Origin: Paenibacillus dendritiformis | Lineage (GTDB): Bacteria; Bacillota; Bacilli; Paenibacillales; Paenibacillaceae | DNA length: 64,000 nucleotides | Reading direction: 5' to 3' | NCBI RefSeq assembly: GCF_021654795.1 | Contig: NZ_AP025344.1 | Location: forward strand, 5,270,501-5,334,500 | In this document: piece by piece, positions 17,982 to 25,956 of the stretch | How positions within the stretch are numbered: position 1 is the first letter of the stretch | How the letters are laid out: each line of letters opens with the position of its first letter | Program-made: the position numbers and the translations under genes | The notes under the pieces: generated by a model | Seen by the model: only the letters and a program-made list of their open reading frames with translations | The model's database searches: none | Told to the model about the DNA's origin: nothing

Positions 17982-19034
17982 CTATTCCACCGACCACGCC
18001 TCAAGCGAGAACAGCGGCTGCGCCTGGAAATCAAGCGGAGCAAACTGCCCGTGCTTCCACTTGAGATGCGCCGCCGCCGCGATCATGGCCGCATTGTCGG
18101 TGCAATATTCGAACGGCGGAATCAAGAGCGGCACGCCTTCGGCCTCGCAGCGCCCGGCCAGCGCCGATCGCAATCCGCGGTTGGCGGCCACGCCGCCGCA
18201 GAGCAGCAATTGGGCCGCGCCATATTCCTTCACGGCGCGCATCGCTTTCTCCGTCAACACGTCGATGACGGATTCCTGGAATCCGCGGGCGACGGCCGCA
18301 TACATCGGCGGCTCGCCCCGCATCTTCGCCTGATTGACGACGTTCAGCACGGCGGACTTCAGTCCGCTGAAGCTGAAATCATAGGAATCAGGCTCCAGCC
18401 AGGCTCGCGGCAGCGTGATCGCGTCGTCCGCGTCCACGGCGAGGCGGTCGACATGCGGACCGCCCGGATACGGGAAGCCGACCGCGCGGGCGACCTTGTC
18501 GTAAGCTTCGCCGACTGCGTCGTCGCGCGTGCTTCCGATGACGCGGAACACGCCCTCCCGCTCCAGATGAACCAGCTCCGTATGCCCGCCGCTGACGACG
18601 AGCGCCATGCATGGATAAGCCAGCTCCTGCACGAGCCGGTTCGCATAAATATGTCCGGCGATATGATGCGTCCCGATGAGCGGAACGTCCAGAGCCATCG
18701 CCAGCGACTTCGCCGCCACGATGCCGACGAGCAGCGAACCGACAAGCCCCGGCCCCTGGGTGACCGCGACGGCCGTAATGTCGGACAGGGCAATGCCTGC
18801 CTGCTTGACCGCTTCCTCCAGCATGACGGTAATCGTCTCCACATGCTTGCGCGAAGCGATCTCCGGCACGACGCCGCCGAAGCGCTGGTGGACGCCGATC
18901 TGGCTTGATACTTGGTTGGCCAGCACCTCGCGCCCGCCGCGGACGATGGCGACCGACGTCTCGTCGCAGCTTGTCTCGATCGCGAGTATGATATCCGCTT
19001 CCGCCGGATGGGTATGAGAACTTGGTATATTCAC
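17982..19034 (-). CDS. tsaD: tRNA N6-adenosine threonylcarbamoyltransferase TsaD
   Basis: A 350-residue TsaD (Gcp/YgjD), which transfers threonylcarbamoyl to A37 of ANN-decoding tRNAs together with TsaB and TsaE. Motifs: ILAIETSCDETSVAIV, 'QGPGLVGSLLVGI', the metal-binding 'GTHHIAGHIYANRL' histidines, 'VVSGGHTELV', 'FSFSGLKSAVLN', 'LCGGVAANRGLR' and 'CTDNAAMIAAA'. A GTG start with AGGTGA five bases upstream is preferred; longer frames run into rimI. Last gene of tsaE-tsaB-rimI-tsaD. Confidence 0.96.
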   Translation of the reverse strand: MNIPSSHTHPAEADIILAIETSCDETSVAIVRGGREVLANQVSSQIGVHQRFGGVVPEIASRKHVETITVMLEEAVKQAGIALSDITAVAVTQGPGLVGSLLVGIVAAKSLAMALDVPLIGTHHIAGHIYANRLVQELAYPCMALVVSGGHTELVHLEREGVFRVIGSTRDDAVGEAYDKVARAVGFPYPGGPHVDRLAVDADDAITLPRAWLEPDSYDFSFSGLKSAVLNVVNQAKMRGEPPMYAAVARGFQESVIDVLTEKAMRAVKEYGAAQLLLCGGVAANRGLRSALAGRCEAEGVPLLIPPFEYCTDNAAMIAAAAHLKWKHGQFAPLDFQAQPLFSLEAWSVE

Positions 19035-19048
19035 GAATGTCACCTGCT

Positions 19049-19573
19049 TTATTCCGCTTGTTGCAAGGAAGAGCCCGCCAACGCTTTCAGGTCGGTCCAC
19101 ATAATGAGCGCATCTTCCTTGTTATCCGAATAGTATCCTTTGCGCACGCCCGCTCCCCGAAAGCCGAACTTCGCATACAGCCGCTGGGCAATATGATTCG
19201 ACACCCGAACCTCCAGCGTCATCGCCTCCATGCCATAGGCCATCGCCTGAACGACCATCTCCCGCAGCAAGCGCTCCCCGAGCTTCTGCCCCCGGAAATC
19301 GGGATGAACGGCGATATTGGTAATATGAGCTTCATCCACGACCGTCCACATGCCGGAATAGCCGATAATGCGATCGCCATGAAGCATCACCGTATATTTG
19401 GCAAAATGGTTCTGCGTCAATTCATTCCGGAACGCGTCCATCGTCCACGGCACCGTGAACGAAGCATGCTCCACCTCCAGCACGCCGGGAATATCCTCCA
19501 GCCGCATCGGACGGAATTCCACTCCGCCGAATGCTTCCCGTTCATCCTCATCGTATTCAGGCCGTTGTCCCAT
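19049..19573 (-). CDS. rimI: ribosomal protein S18-alanine N-acetyltransferase RimI
   Basis: A 174-residue GNAT acetyltransferase. Its 'FRPMRLEDIPGVLEVEHASFTVPWTMDAFRNEL' start and 'VHPDFRGQKLGERLLREMV' acetyl-CoA loop (R/QxxGxG/A), followed by 'MTLEVRVSNHIAQRLYAKFGFRGAGVRKGYY', match RimI. It sits between tsaB and tsaD as in many Firmicutes. A short N-terminal extension (MGQRPEYDEDERE) precedes the domain. The true substrate, S18 or another protein, is not proven by sequence. Confidence 0.93.
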   Translation of the reverse strand: MGQRPEYDEDEREAFGGVEFRPMRLEDIPGVLEVEHASFTVPWTMDAFRNELTQNHFAKYTVMLHGDRIIGYSGMWTVVDEAHITNIAVHPDFRGQKLGERLLREMVVQAMAYGMEAMTLEVRVSNHIAQRLYAKFGFRGAGVRKGYYSDNKEDALIMWTDLKALAGSSLQQAE

Positions 19574-19591
19574 CTGCCATACTCCCTTCTC

Positions 19592-20428
19592 TTACTGCTG
19601 CCTCCGGTCCGCCCGTTCCTTCGCCAGCAGCTTCGCTTCCGCTTCCGCCAACTGCGTATAGTTCGGCTCGAGCCGATGGGTGTCCGTCCGTTCGCCCGCG
19701 GCATAAGCGCGCAGCCCGAGACGGCCGATCCAGCCCGCCTCCATCCCGCACGGGATGACGCGAACCCGCTCTCCCCATTGGGCCTGCAGGCCATGCAGGG
19801 CTTCCTGCTGCGCTCCGGTGTCGCCGACGAACCACACGGATCCGGCCGCCTGCGGATGATCCGCGCCTTCCGCCTCAGCCTGCAGCGCCCGGGACGCTTC
19901 CTCGGCCACCAGCGAGAACAGGCGAATCCCGTCCTCGCCATGGCGTTCCGCGCCATCCAGCAGGCCCTTATTCCCGCTTCCTTTCCAAGCGAAGGGAGCC
20001 GTATAGACTTGGCCCCTTCTCGCATCCATCAGCGGGTAGACGAGGATGCGCCCCGAACGGCCCCCTGCCGCCCCGGCCCGCTCGGCCTGGTGCATGCCGG
20101 AGAGCGCCAGAGCCTCCAGGCTGGATACGCCGATCACCGGCTTGTCCCATGCCCAGGCCATCGTCTTCCCGGCCGTGACCGCGATGCGCACGCCCGTATA
20201 CGATCCGGGGCCGACACCGACGGCGACAAGCTCCGTCGACTTCCCGCTCCATCCGTTATCCGCCATCAGCGACTGCACCGTCGGCAGCAGCTTAATCGAA
20301 TGATTGCGCTCGGCCAGGGAATGGCGCTCGTCCACGAGCGCGCCCCCTTCGAGCAGGGCGGCGGTGAGAGCGGCCGTCGACGTATCCAGGGCCAGCACCC
20401 GCGTTCTGTTATGATCCTGTTGATGCAC
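19592..20428 (-). CDS. tsaB: threonylcarbamoyl-adenosine biosynthesis protein TsaB
   Basis: A 278-residue TsaB, a catalytically inert TsaD paralogue that forms the TsaBDE complex. 'VLALDTSTAALTAALLEGG' and 'AVGVGPGSYTGVRIAVTAGKTMAWAWDKPVIGVSSLEALAL' are the family signatures. The protein is longer than E. coli TsaB (about 230), with an inserted low-conservation middle region, as in Bacilli. Its start lies four bases after the tsaE stop, so translation is probably coupled. Confidence 0.93.
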   Translation of the reverse strand: MHQQDHNRTRVLALDTSTAALTAALLEGGALVDERHSLAERNHSIKLLPTVQSLMADNGWSGKSTELVAVGVGPGSYTGVRIAVTAGKTMAWAWDKPVIGVSSLEALALSGMHQAERAGAAGGRSGRILVYPLMDARRGQVYTAPFAWKGSGNKGLLDGAERHGEDGIRLFSLVAEEASRALQAEAEGADHPQAAGSVWFVGDTGAQQEALHGLQAQWGERVRVIPCGMEAGWIGRLGLRAYAAGERTDTHRLEPNYTQLAEAEAKLLAKERADRRQQ

Positions 20429-20432
20429 GATG

Positions 20433-20912
20433 TCAGACTCCCATCCGTTTAAGTTCGTTAACCCAGCTTACATAAGGCTCCCCGTAGGCGGTCAAGCGAA
20501 TAATCCGCTCGGTCTCGCCTTCCGTCTGCATAAAAAGATGCAAATAACGCGGCGGCAGCAGCGGCGTAATCAGGCTCGACCACTCGACCAGCGACACGCC
20601 GTCGCCATATAAGTACTCATCCAGCCCCAGCTCGTCCGCTTCCGCCATCGAGATGCGGTACACATCCATATGATAGAGCGGCAGCCGGCCGCTGTCATAT
20701 TCCTTGATTATCGTAAACGTCGGACTGTTGACGATCCCCTCGATGCCGAGCGCACGGGCGACCGCCTGCGAGAAGCGGGTCTTCCCCGCCCCCAGATCCC
20801 CATCGAGCGCGATGACCGTGCCGGGCTGACAGCGTTCGGCCAGCTTCGCGGCCAACCGTTCCGTATCCGCTTCGCTCGCGGAGTAAAAGGCGAATTCCGC
20901 TGATTGGTTCAT
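20433..20912 (-). CDS. tsaE: tRNA threonylcarbamoyladenosine ATPase TsaE
   Basis: A 159-residue P-loop protein. Walker A is 'GDLGAGKTRFSQAVARAL', preceded by 'PGTVIAL', and followed by 'VNSPTFTIIKEYDSGRLPLYHMDVYRI' and 'VSLVEWSSLI', all typical of TsaE/YjeE. The start MNQSAEF has GGAGGG upstream; an ATG seven codons earlier lacks a site. First gene of the t6A operon. Confidence 0.94.
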   Translation of the reverse strand: MNQSAEFAFYSASEADTERLAAKLAERCQPGTVIALDGDLGAGKTRFSQAVARALGIEGIVNSPTFTIIKEYDSGRLPLYHMDVYRISMAEADELGLDEYLYGDGVSLVEWSSLITPLLPPRYLHLFMQTEGETERIIRLTAYGEPYVSWVNELKRMGV

Positions 20913-21216
20913 AATTCCCTCCACGACATTCAACTGTTACTGACACCTCATTATAACACAAAAATCCCGACTCTCCTTACAAGCCGCAAGGGGGCCGGCA
21001 GCGCTCCGGCTTGCTGTATCCCTCGTTCCAAGACGGTTCCGTACCGGACGCTCGCTCCTTATCAAGCTCATTGAACGGAAAATCCAGGAAAGCCGCCGGA
21101 ATGAATACACTCTTCCTTCTTCACTAGGATTCCTCATTTGGGGCTGATTCATCTGTTTTTTCAAGGCCCAGCGGAGGCTCCCTTTACACGGCAGAACCGG
21201 AATGATAAAATGTTAC
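20913..21216. other. intergenic region between divergent operons
   Basis: It should hold the promoter of the leftward tsaE operon. A loose CAAGCCG..CGGCTTG inverted pair lies near 20981-21013 with a long loop. No other structure was recognised. Confidence 0.3.
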
Positions 21217-21230
21217 TAACTAATTAGTTA
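21217..21230. promoter_or_regulatory. 14-bp palindrome, likely TetR operator
   Basis: Perfect palindrome TAACTAATTAGTTA, about 24 bases before the start of the TetR gene and beside a TGATAAAAT -10-like stretch. Size and position fit autoregulation by the adjacent regulator. Confidence 0.65.
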
Positions 21231-21253
21231 TCAAAGAGGAGGAGGTGGGCCTA

Positions 21254-21844
21254 TTGGCTCGGAATACCGCGCAGGAGAGCAAGCGGAGGCTGATGGAATC
21301 GGCCGGGCAATTATTCGCCGCCAAGGGGGTGCGCGGCACGAAGGTCAGCGACATCGTCGCCGGGGCGGGGCTGACTCAAGCCGCTTTTTATCTGTATTTC
21401 AAAAGCAAGGACGATCTGGCCGCACAGCTTCTGGAGCAGTTCAATGAGCAGCTGCTGCGCCTGGGCAACGCAGGTTCCGAAGTGAAGCATCTCCCCGCTT
21501 CGGATGTCGAGAAGTTCATCGTCTCGGCGCTGACCGGCATATTCCGGCTGTTCGGGGAACAACCGCAGCTGACGAAGATTGCGCTGCAAATCTCCGACGA
21601 CAGCGAGCAGGTACGGGAACGCATCGTGCGCCAGATCATCGCCAATATGCTTCATAACCAGTCGCTGGGCATCGTTAAGCCGGACATCGATCCGGAGCTG
21701 GCGGCCGAATCGATCGTGGCGGCGATAGAGAGACTCGTCTACCGTTATGCCGCGACCGGAGAGAGAACGCCGGAGGAGCTGGGCGCTCATACCGCACGCC
21801 TGTTCCTGCAAGGCATGCTGCTTCATGGGGAGAAGGAGGAGTAA
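21254..21844 (+). CDS. TetR/AcrR family transcriptional regulator
   Basis: A 196-residue regulator. The N-terminal helix-turn-helix is clear: 'SKRRLMESAGQLFAAKGVRGTKVSDIVAGAGLTQAAFYLYFKSKDDLAAQLLEQF'. The C-terminal half is a variable helical ligand domain. A TTG start seven bases after GGAGGTG is preferred over the upstream GTG, which lies within the ribosome-binding site. It overlaps the next gene's start region, so the two are co-transcribed. It probably represses itself and the HXXEE membrane gene through the upstream palindrome. Confidence 0.88.
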   Translation: MARNTAQESKRRLMESAGQLFAAKGVRGTKVSDIVAGAGLTQAAFYLYFKSKDDLAAQLLEQFNEQLLRLGNAGSEVKHLPASDVEKFIVSALTGIFRLFGEQPQLTKIALQISDDSEQVRERIVRQIIANMLHNQSLGIVKPDIDPELAAESIVAAIERLVYRYAATGERTPEELGAHTARLFLQGMLLHGEKEE

Positions 21845-22404
21845 TGATGAACGATGCCGTTACCGGCTGGATAGCCGCTCATCTTGATGCGATCACGGTC
21901 ATGTGGCTGTTTCCGATCGTGTTCATGTTCCATGATTTCGAGGAAATCCTCTATGTCGAGCCCTGGCTTCGCCGCCACGGCGGCCGCATTTTGGAGAAGA
22001 TGTCTCCCTTGGCCCGCCGCTTTGCCTCGAGCAGCCTGCGCATGACGACGCGGGATTTCGCGGGCGATGTCTTTTGGGTGTTTCTGGTCGTCGTTGCCTC
22101 CACGGTGGCGGCCGTGATGTTTTCCTTCTACGACCTGTATCTGATTCTGCTCCTTATCTTCTTCCTGCATGTATTCACCCATATCGGCTTGTGCCTGTAT
22201 ACCCAAAGCATAACGCCCGGCGTCGTCACCGCCGTCCTTCTCGTGCTGCCCTACACCGGCTATGCCTTCTTCCGTCTGTTCGCGGATGAGGTCATCCCGC
22301 CGGATCGGCTGCTATGGGACGGGGCCGCCGCCATCTTGCTGCTTCCTGCCATCTTCCTTCTTATGTCCCGTTGGCGGAGCAAGTTCCGAACCGCAGGTCA
22401 ATGA
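21844..22404 (+). CDS. HXXEE domain membrane protein
   Basis: A 186-residue membrane protein with about five hydrophobic helices. The first contains the 'FMFHDFEEILYVEPWLRRH' motif that names the HXXEE family, and 'FFLHVFTHIGLCLYTQSITPGVVTAVL' carries the second conserved histidine block. The family is uncharacterised; conserved His/Glu within the membrane suggest metal binding or catalysis, but that is inference. It is immediately downstream of a TetR gene, the usual company for this family. Confidence 0.82.
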   Translation: MMNDAVTGWIAAHLDAITVMWLFPIVFMFHDFEEILYVEPWLRRHGGRILEKMSPLARRFASSSLRMTTRDFAGDVFWVFLVVVASTVAAVMFSFYDLYLILLLIFFLHVFTHIGLCLYTQSITPGVVTAVLLVLPYTGYAFFRLFADEVIPPDRLLWDGAAAILLLPAIFLLMSRWRSKFRTAGQ

Positions 22405-22490
22405 CAAGACGGGAAGGCCGATGCTAACCACGCGCCTTCCCTGCTCCCGCTCCTGTGCTTGAGGCGGGAGGTCCGACTCCTGCCATCCGA

Positions 22491-22679
22491 CTATTGGTTC
22501 GGCTCCTTCAAGCGGTCAACCGATACCGTCTCGGTATTTAGCGGGTTGTTCCCGACTTGCACCGTCGCCATCCCATTGGCGACATCCACGCTCTCAATCC
22601 ACACCGGTTGTTCGCCGTCCAGCTGGACGGGTACGGTGTCCTTCATTTCCAAAATATGCTTTGCGCGATGCGCATCCAT
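22491..22679 (-). CDS. sspH: H-type small acid-soluble spore protein
   Basis: A 62-residue protein starting MDAHRAKHILEMKDTVPVQLDGEQPVWIESVDVANGMATVQV. This is the SspH pattern (MDxxRAKxIL...PVWIESVD). SspH is made in the forespore and packaged in the spore core. GGGAGGT lies six bases before this ATG; an in-frame ATG eight codons upstream lacks a proper site. It is divergent from the NHEJ genes. Confidence 0.92.
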   Translation of the reverse strand: MDAHRAKHILEMKDTVPVQLDGEQPVWIESVDVANGMATVQVGNNPLNTETVSVDRLKEPNQ

Positions 22680-22711
22680 GTCCAAACCTCCCTTCCGCTC
22701 CATCTACGCCT

Positions 22712-22741
22712 TAACGTGACGCAAAGGCGGCTTTTTCATGC
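22712..22741 (-). promoter_or_regulatory. possible sigma-G promoter of sspH
   Basis: Minus-strand GCATG (-35-like), an 18-base spacer and CACGTTA (-10-like, five of seven against CATnnTA), about 32 bases before the sspH start. This fits forespore sigma-G, which is known to drive sspH in Bacillus. The match is partial. Confidence 0.4.
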
Positions 22742-22904
22742 ATGCGTAGAAGAAAGCGAACTATCGCATACTTACCTATAGAGGTTGTCCAAAAAGTCGC
22801 AGGTTGAACACTGACATACAGGCAGGAACTTCATGAATATGGTGATACAGATGCCGCGCAACGATGTGCAGGCAATGAGTGAACAGGCGCAAGGAGGATA
22901 ATTG

Positions 22905-23924
22905 ATGCATACGGTCTGGAAAGGGGCAATCAGCTTCGGCTTGGTCCATGTCCCCGTCAAAATGCATACCGCCACCGAAGACAAAGACATCTCGATGCGA
23001 ATGATACACAAGGAATGCGGCAGCCCGCTCTCCTATGTCCGCTCCTGCCCGGTCTGCAAGGAAGAGGTCGGCTGGGACGAGATCGTGAAGGGCTATGAGT
23101 ATGAAAAAGGGAAATTTGTCCTGTTCGACAAAGATGAGCTGGAGCAGCTGCAGGATGATGCCAGCCGGGCGATCGCGATTCTTGATTTCGTCGACCTGGC
23201 CGAAATTGATCCGATTTATTATCAGAAGACGTATTATTTATCTCCCGATCAGGCCGGGAACAACGCTTATCAACTGCTGCGCGAGGCGTTGGTGCAGACA
23301 GGCAAGATCGGCATCGCCAAGGTGACCATTCGGGCTAAGAGCAGTCTCGCGGCCATTCGCGTCATCGAAAATTGCCTCGTGATGGAGACAATGTTCTATC
23401 CGGACGAGATTCGGGCGGTCACGCAGGTGCCGAATATTCCGGAGCATGTGGAGGTCAATCCGAAGGAGCTGGAGATGGCGAAGCTGCTTATCGGCCAGCT
23501 GTCTACCGCCTTCGAGCCCGAGCAGTACACGGATGAATACCGCCAGCGCCTGTTGCAGCGGATTGGGCAAAAGATCGCGGGCGAAGAAGTCCGCACCGCT
23601 CCGGCCGCCCAGCCGGCCGCCAATGTCGTCGACCTGATGGCGGCGCTGCAGGCCAGCATCGAGGCGATGAAGGGGCCGCGGCCGATCGGCACCGATCCGG
23701 GCCCGGCGGCGGCAGCGGCTCCTGGCGCAGCGGCGGAACCGAAGCGGCGTAAAAAAGCCGCTCCTGCGGCAGCGGCCGCCGATACGCCTGCCGAGGAAGC
23801 CGCCCCGCGGCGCAAGAAGACGTCCCGCAAGGCGGAAGCCGGCGCGCAGAAGGCGGCCAATGACGGCGAGGAGCCGGCCGCCACGGGCGGCACGCGGCGC
23901 AAGCGGGCACGGACGGAGACCTAG
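22905..23924 (+). CDS. ku: non-homologous end-joining protein Ku
   Basis: A 339-residue bacterial Ku, the homodimeric ring that binds DNA double-strand ends and recruits the ligase. 'MHTVWKGAISFGLVHVPVKMHTATEDKDISMRMIH', 'CGSPLSYVRSCPVCKEEV' and 'GYEYEKGKFVLFDKDELEQL' are diagnostic. The core ends near residue 255. The rest is a long Ala/Lys/Arg-rich tail (KRRKKAAPAAAAADTP...RRKRARTET), longer than in B. subtilis Ku and probably a DNA-binding extension. AAGGAGG sits before the ATG. First of three NHEJ genes. Confidence 0.95.
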   Translation: MHTVWKGAISFGLVHVPVKMHTATEDKDISMRMIHKECGSPLSYVRSCPVCKEEVGWDEIVKGYEYEKGKFVLFDKDELEQLQDDASRAIAILDFVDLAEIDPIYYQKTYYLSPDQAGNNAYQLLREALVQTGKIGIAKVTIRAKSSLAAIRVIENCLVMETMFYPDEIRAVTQVPNIPEHVEVNPKELEMAKLLIGQLSTAFEPEQYTDEYRQRLLQRIGQKIAGEEVRTAPAAQPAANVVDLMAALQASIEAMKGPRPIGTDPGPAAAAAPGAAAEPKRRKKAAPAAAAADTPAEEAAPRRKKTSRKAEAGAQKAANDGEEPAATGGTRRKRARTET

Positions 23925-24919
23925 TGCCGCGGCCGCCGATGGAAGGCCCGGGACAGCGGACGGAGCCGGATGAACGGAACCCCGGGGTCTTCTCCGAGGC
24001 GCTCCCTCCTTCTCTGGCGCTGCCCTCGGCGCCGATGTCTCCGCTTCGGAGCGACCGCATCCCCACGGGCGAGGATTGGCTTCATCAACTGAAATGGGAT
24101 GGCGTCCGAATGCTCGCCGTGTGCATTCAGGGCCGGGTGCGGCTGTTCTCCAAGCGGATGCTGGAGAAGACGTCCATCTATGCGGACGTGACGGCCATGA
24201 TGGAAGCGCGGCCCGAGCTTCGCGGCCGGACGCTGCTGCTCGACGGGGAGGTCGTCGTCTTCGATCCGAATCTGGGACGGCCTTCTTTTCCGTTGGCGCT
24301 CCAACGGGAACGGATGCGCCAGCGGCCCGACGGGTCCCTTCCCGCTGTCTACGTTCTCTTCGACGTGCTCGGGATCGGAGAACGGAATGTGAGGAGGCTT
24401 CCCTATGAGGAGCGGCACCGCTTGCTGCTGGAGCTGTTTCCCGAGAAGCATCCCGCCTGCTTCGTCGCGGATATTTTCGAGGATGGCGATCAATTATGGG
24501 AATGGGTGGAGCAGCACGGCTGGGAAGGCGTCGTCAGCAAAAGGCGAAGCTCTCCATACCAGGAGGGCAAGCGGCATCAGGACTGGTTCAAGCATAAAAA
24601 GGATCTTCTGGTCGAAGCTCTGACGGTCGGCTATATGATCAATAACGGCCGCCCGGCCAGCGTCGTCTTGACCGACTTGGAAGGACGCTATATCGGCAAG
24701 GCGTCCATCGGACTCGATGAGATCCGACGGCAGCTGCTGGAAGGCTGGGCGGCGCGTTATCCAGCCGCAAGTCCGCCCGGAGGACCGATTCCGGCTCTCC
24801 GCCGGGAGCCGATCGTCTGGATGAGCGTGCCCATTCCGTGCCGGGCCGCGGCCCTGGAATATACGCCGACCGGGCAGCTCCGCCATCCGCGCATCGATAC
24901 GCTGCCGCTACTGAAATAA
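23924..24919 (+). CDS. ATP-dependent DNA ligase (LigD ligase domain, stand-alone)
   Basis: A 331-residue ATP-dependent ligase. The catalytic KWDG lies at about residue 57 (HQLKWDGVRML), followed by 'LLLDGEVVVFD', 'VYVLFDVL', 'EGVVSKRRSSPYQEGKR' and 'WFKHKK' (motifs III to V). An OB-fold half follows. It matches the ligase half of Bacillus LigD, but no polymerase domain is attached; that lies in the next gene. The GTG start overlaps the last base of the ku stop (TAGTG), implying coupling; an ATG five codons inside is an alternative. Confidence 0.93.
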   Translation: MPRPPMEGPGQRTEPDERNPGVFSEALPPSLALPSAPMSPLRSDRIPTGEDWLHQLKWDGVRMLAVCIQGRVRLFSKRMLEKTSIYADVTAMMEARPELRGRTLLLDGEVVVFDPNLGRPSFPLALQRERMRQRPDGSLPAVYVLFDVLGIGERNVRRLPYEERHRLLLELFPEKHPACFVADIFEDGDQLWEWVEQHGWEGVVSKRRSSPYQEGKRHQDWFKHKKDLLVEALTVGYMINNGRPASVVLTDLEGRYIGKASIGLDEIRRQLLEGWAARYPAASPPGGPIPALRREPIVWMSVPIPCRAAALEYTPTGQLRHPRIDTLPLLK

Positions 24920-25006
24920 CGGAAGAACGCCAAGTTCGCGTTAGGAATGAAAAAGTCAGAAGACGAGCTTATAAGAATCGGAATGAAGCAACAGGAAGGT
25001 GGGACT

Positions 25007-25927
25007 ATGGCCAGCAAAGAACCGCCCGCGTCCTTAATGGTAGAAGGGCATGAGATCCAGATCACGAATCCGAACAAGCTGTTGTGGCCGGAGGCGGGCA
25101 TAACGAAGACGGACTATATCCGGGAAATGATCCGGCTGAGCCCTTATTTGCTGGCGGCGTGCCGCGACCGCTTCCTGACGACGATCCGGTATCCGCATGG
25201 CGTTCCCGGGGAATTTTTTTACCAGAAAAACGTGCCGCCCGGAGCCCCCTCCTTCGTCGAGACCGCCATGTCCGGGGATATCCGCTATATCGTGCTCCAA
25301 AACGTGCCTACGCTGCTGTGGCTGGCCAATCTCTCCTGCATCGAGTTCCATCCCTCGCTGCACCGCATCGGCGACCCGCTCCCGGCCGAGTGGATTATCG
25401 ACCTGGATCCGTCCGTTCGGGAGGAAGAGCGCATTATGGAGGCCGCCTGGATCGTGGGAGAGGCGATGGAGCGGATTGGGATCCGGACGATCCCGAAGAC
25501 ATCCGGGGCCACCGGCGTGCAGCTTATCGTGCCAATCAAGCGCGGCCCGACCTTCATGCAGCTCCGCGAACTGGGCGAGATGCTCGCGATCTATCTGTGC
25601 GAGCTGCACCCGCAGCTGTTCACGATCGAGCGGCTGAAGAAGAACCGGGGCACCCGCATTTATATCGATTACATGCAGCATGATGCCTCCCGGACAATCG
25701 CAGCGCCCTACACGCCGCGGGCAACGCCGTACGCTTCGGTCTCAATGCCGCTCACCTGGGACGAGGTGAAGCGCAACCCGAAGCCGCGAGATTACCATCT
25801 GCTCAATGCGGCCGATCGGCTTGCCCAGGTCGGCGATCTGATCCGCGAAGCCGAACCACTGGCAATCGAGCCGATTCTGGAGGCCTTCTCCAGCCAGATT
25901 CAGGCCATCCGTTCACGCAAAGGCTGA
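25007..25927 (+). CDS. LigD polymerase domain (AEP primase-polymerase, stand-alone)
   Basis: A 306-residue archaeo-eukaryotic-primase-type polymerase that fills ends during NHEJ. 'EIQITNPNKLLWPEAGITKTDYI' opens the LigD PolDom. 'EWIIDLDPS' supplies the metal-binding aspartates, 'TSGATGVQLIVPI' the sugar/triphosphate loop, and 'DYMQHDASRTIAAPYTPRATPYASVSMPLTWDEV' the C-terminal signature. The family's usual KTSGGKGLH reads KTSGATGVQ here. GGAAGGTGG sits before the chosen ATG. The gene follows the ligase by about 90 bases, so LigD is split into two polypeptides. Confidence 0.92.
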   Translation: MASKEPPASLMVEGHEIQITNPNKLLWPEAGITKTDYIREMIRLSPYLLAACRDRFLTTIRYPHGVPGEFFYQKNVPPGAPSFVETAMSGDIRYIVLQNVPTLLWLANLSCIEFHPSLHRIGDPLPAEWIIDLDPSVREEERIMEAAWIVGEAMERIGIRTIPKTSGATGVQLIVPIKRGPTFMQLRELGEMLAIYLCELHPQLFTIERLKKNRGTRIYIDYMQHDASRTIAAPYTPRATPYASVSMPLTWDEVKRNPKPRDYHLLNAADRLAQVGDLIREAEPLAIEPILEAFSSQIQAIRSRKG

Positions 25928-25956
25928 CTTCCGAACGTCGAACGTGCATTAGCGAG

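Noticed and set aside
22730..22760. Sigma-G promoter for ku (GCATG with CATACTT)
   Set aside because: The spacer is 22 bases, too long for sigma-G.
22782..22802. A 'GAGGTTGTCCAAAAAGTCG' stretch like the end of an IS element
   Set aside because: No transposase, matching inverted end or target duplication nearby. At most a solo scar.
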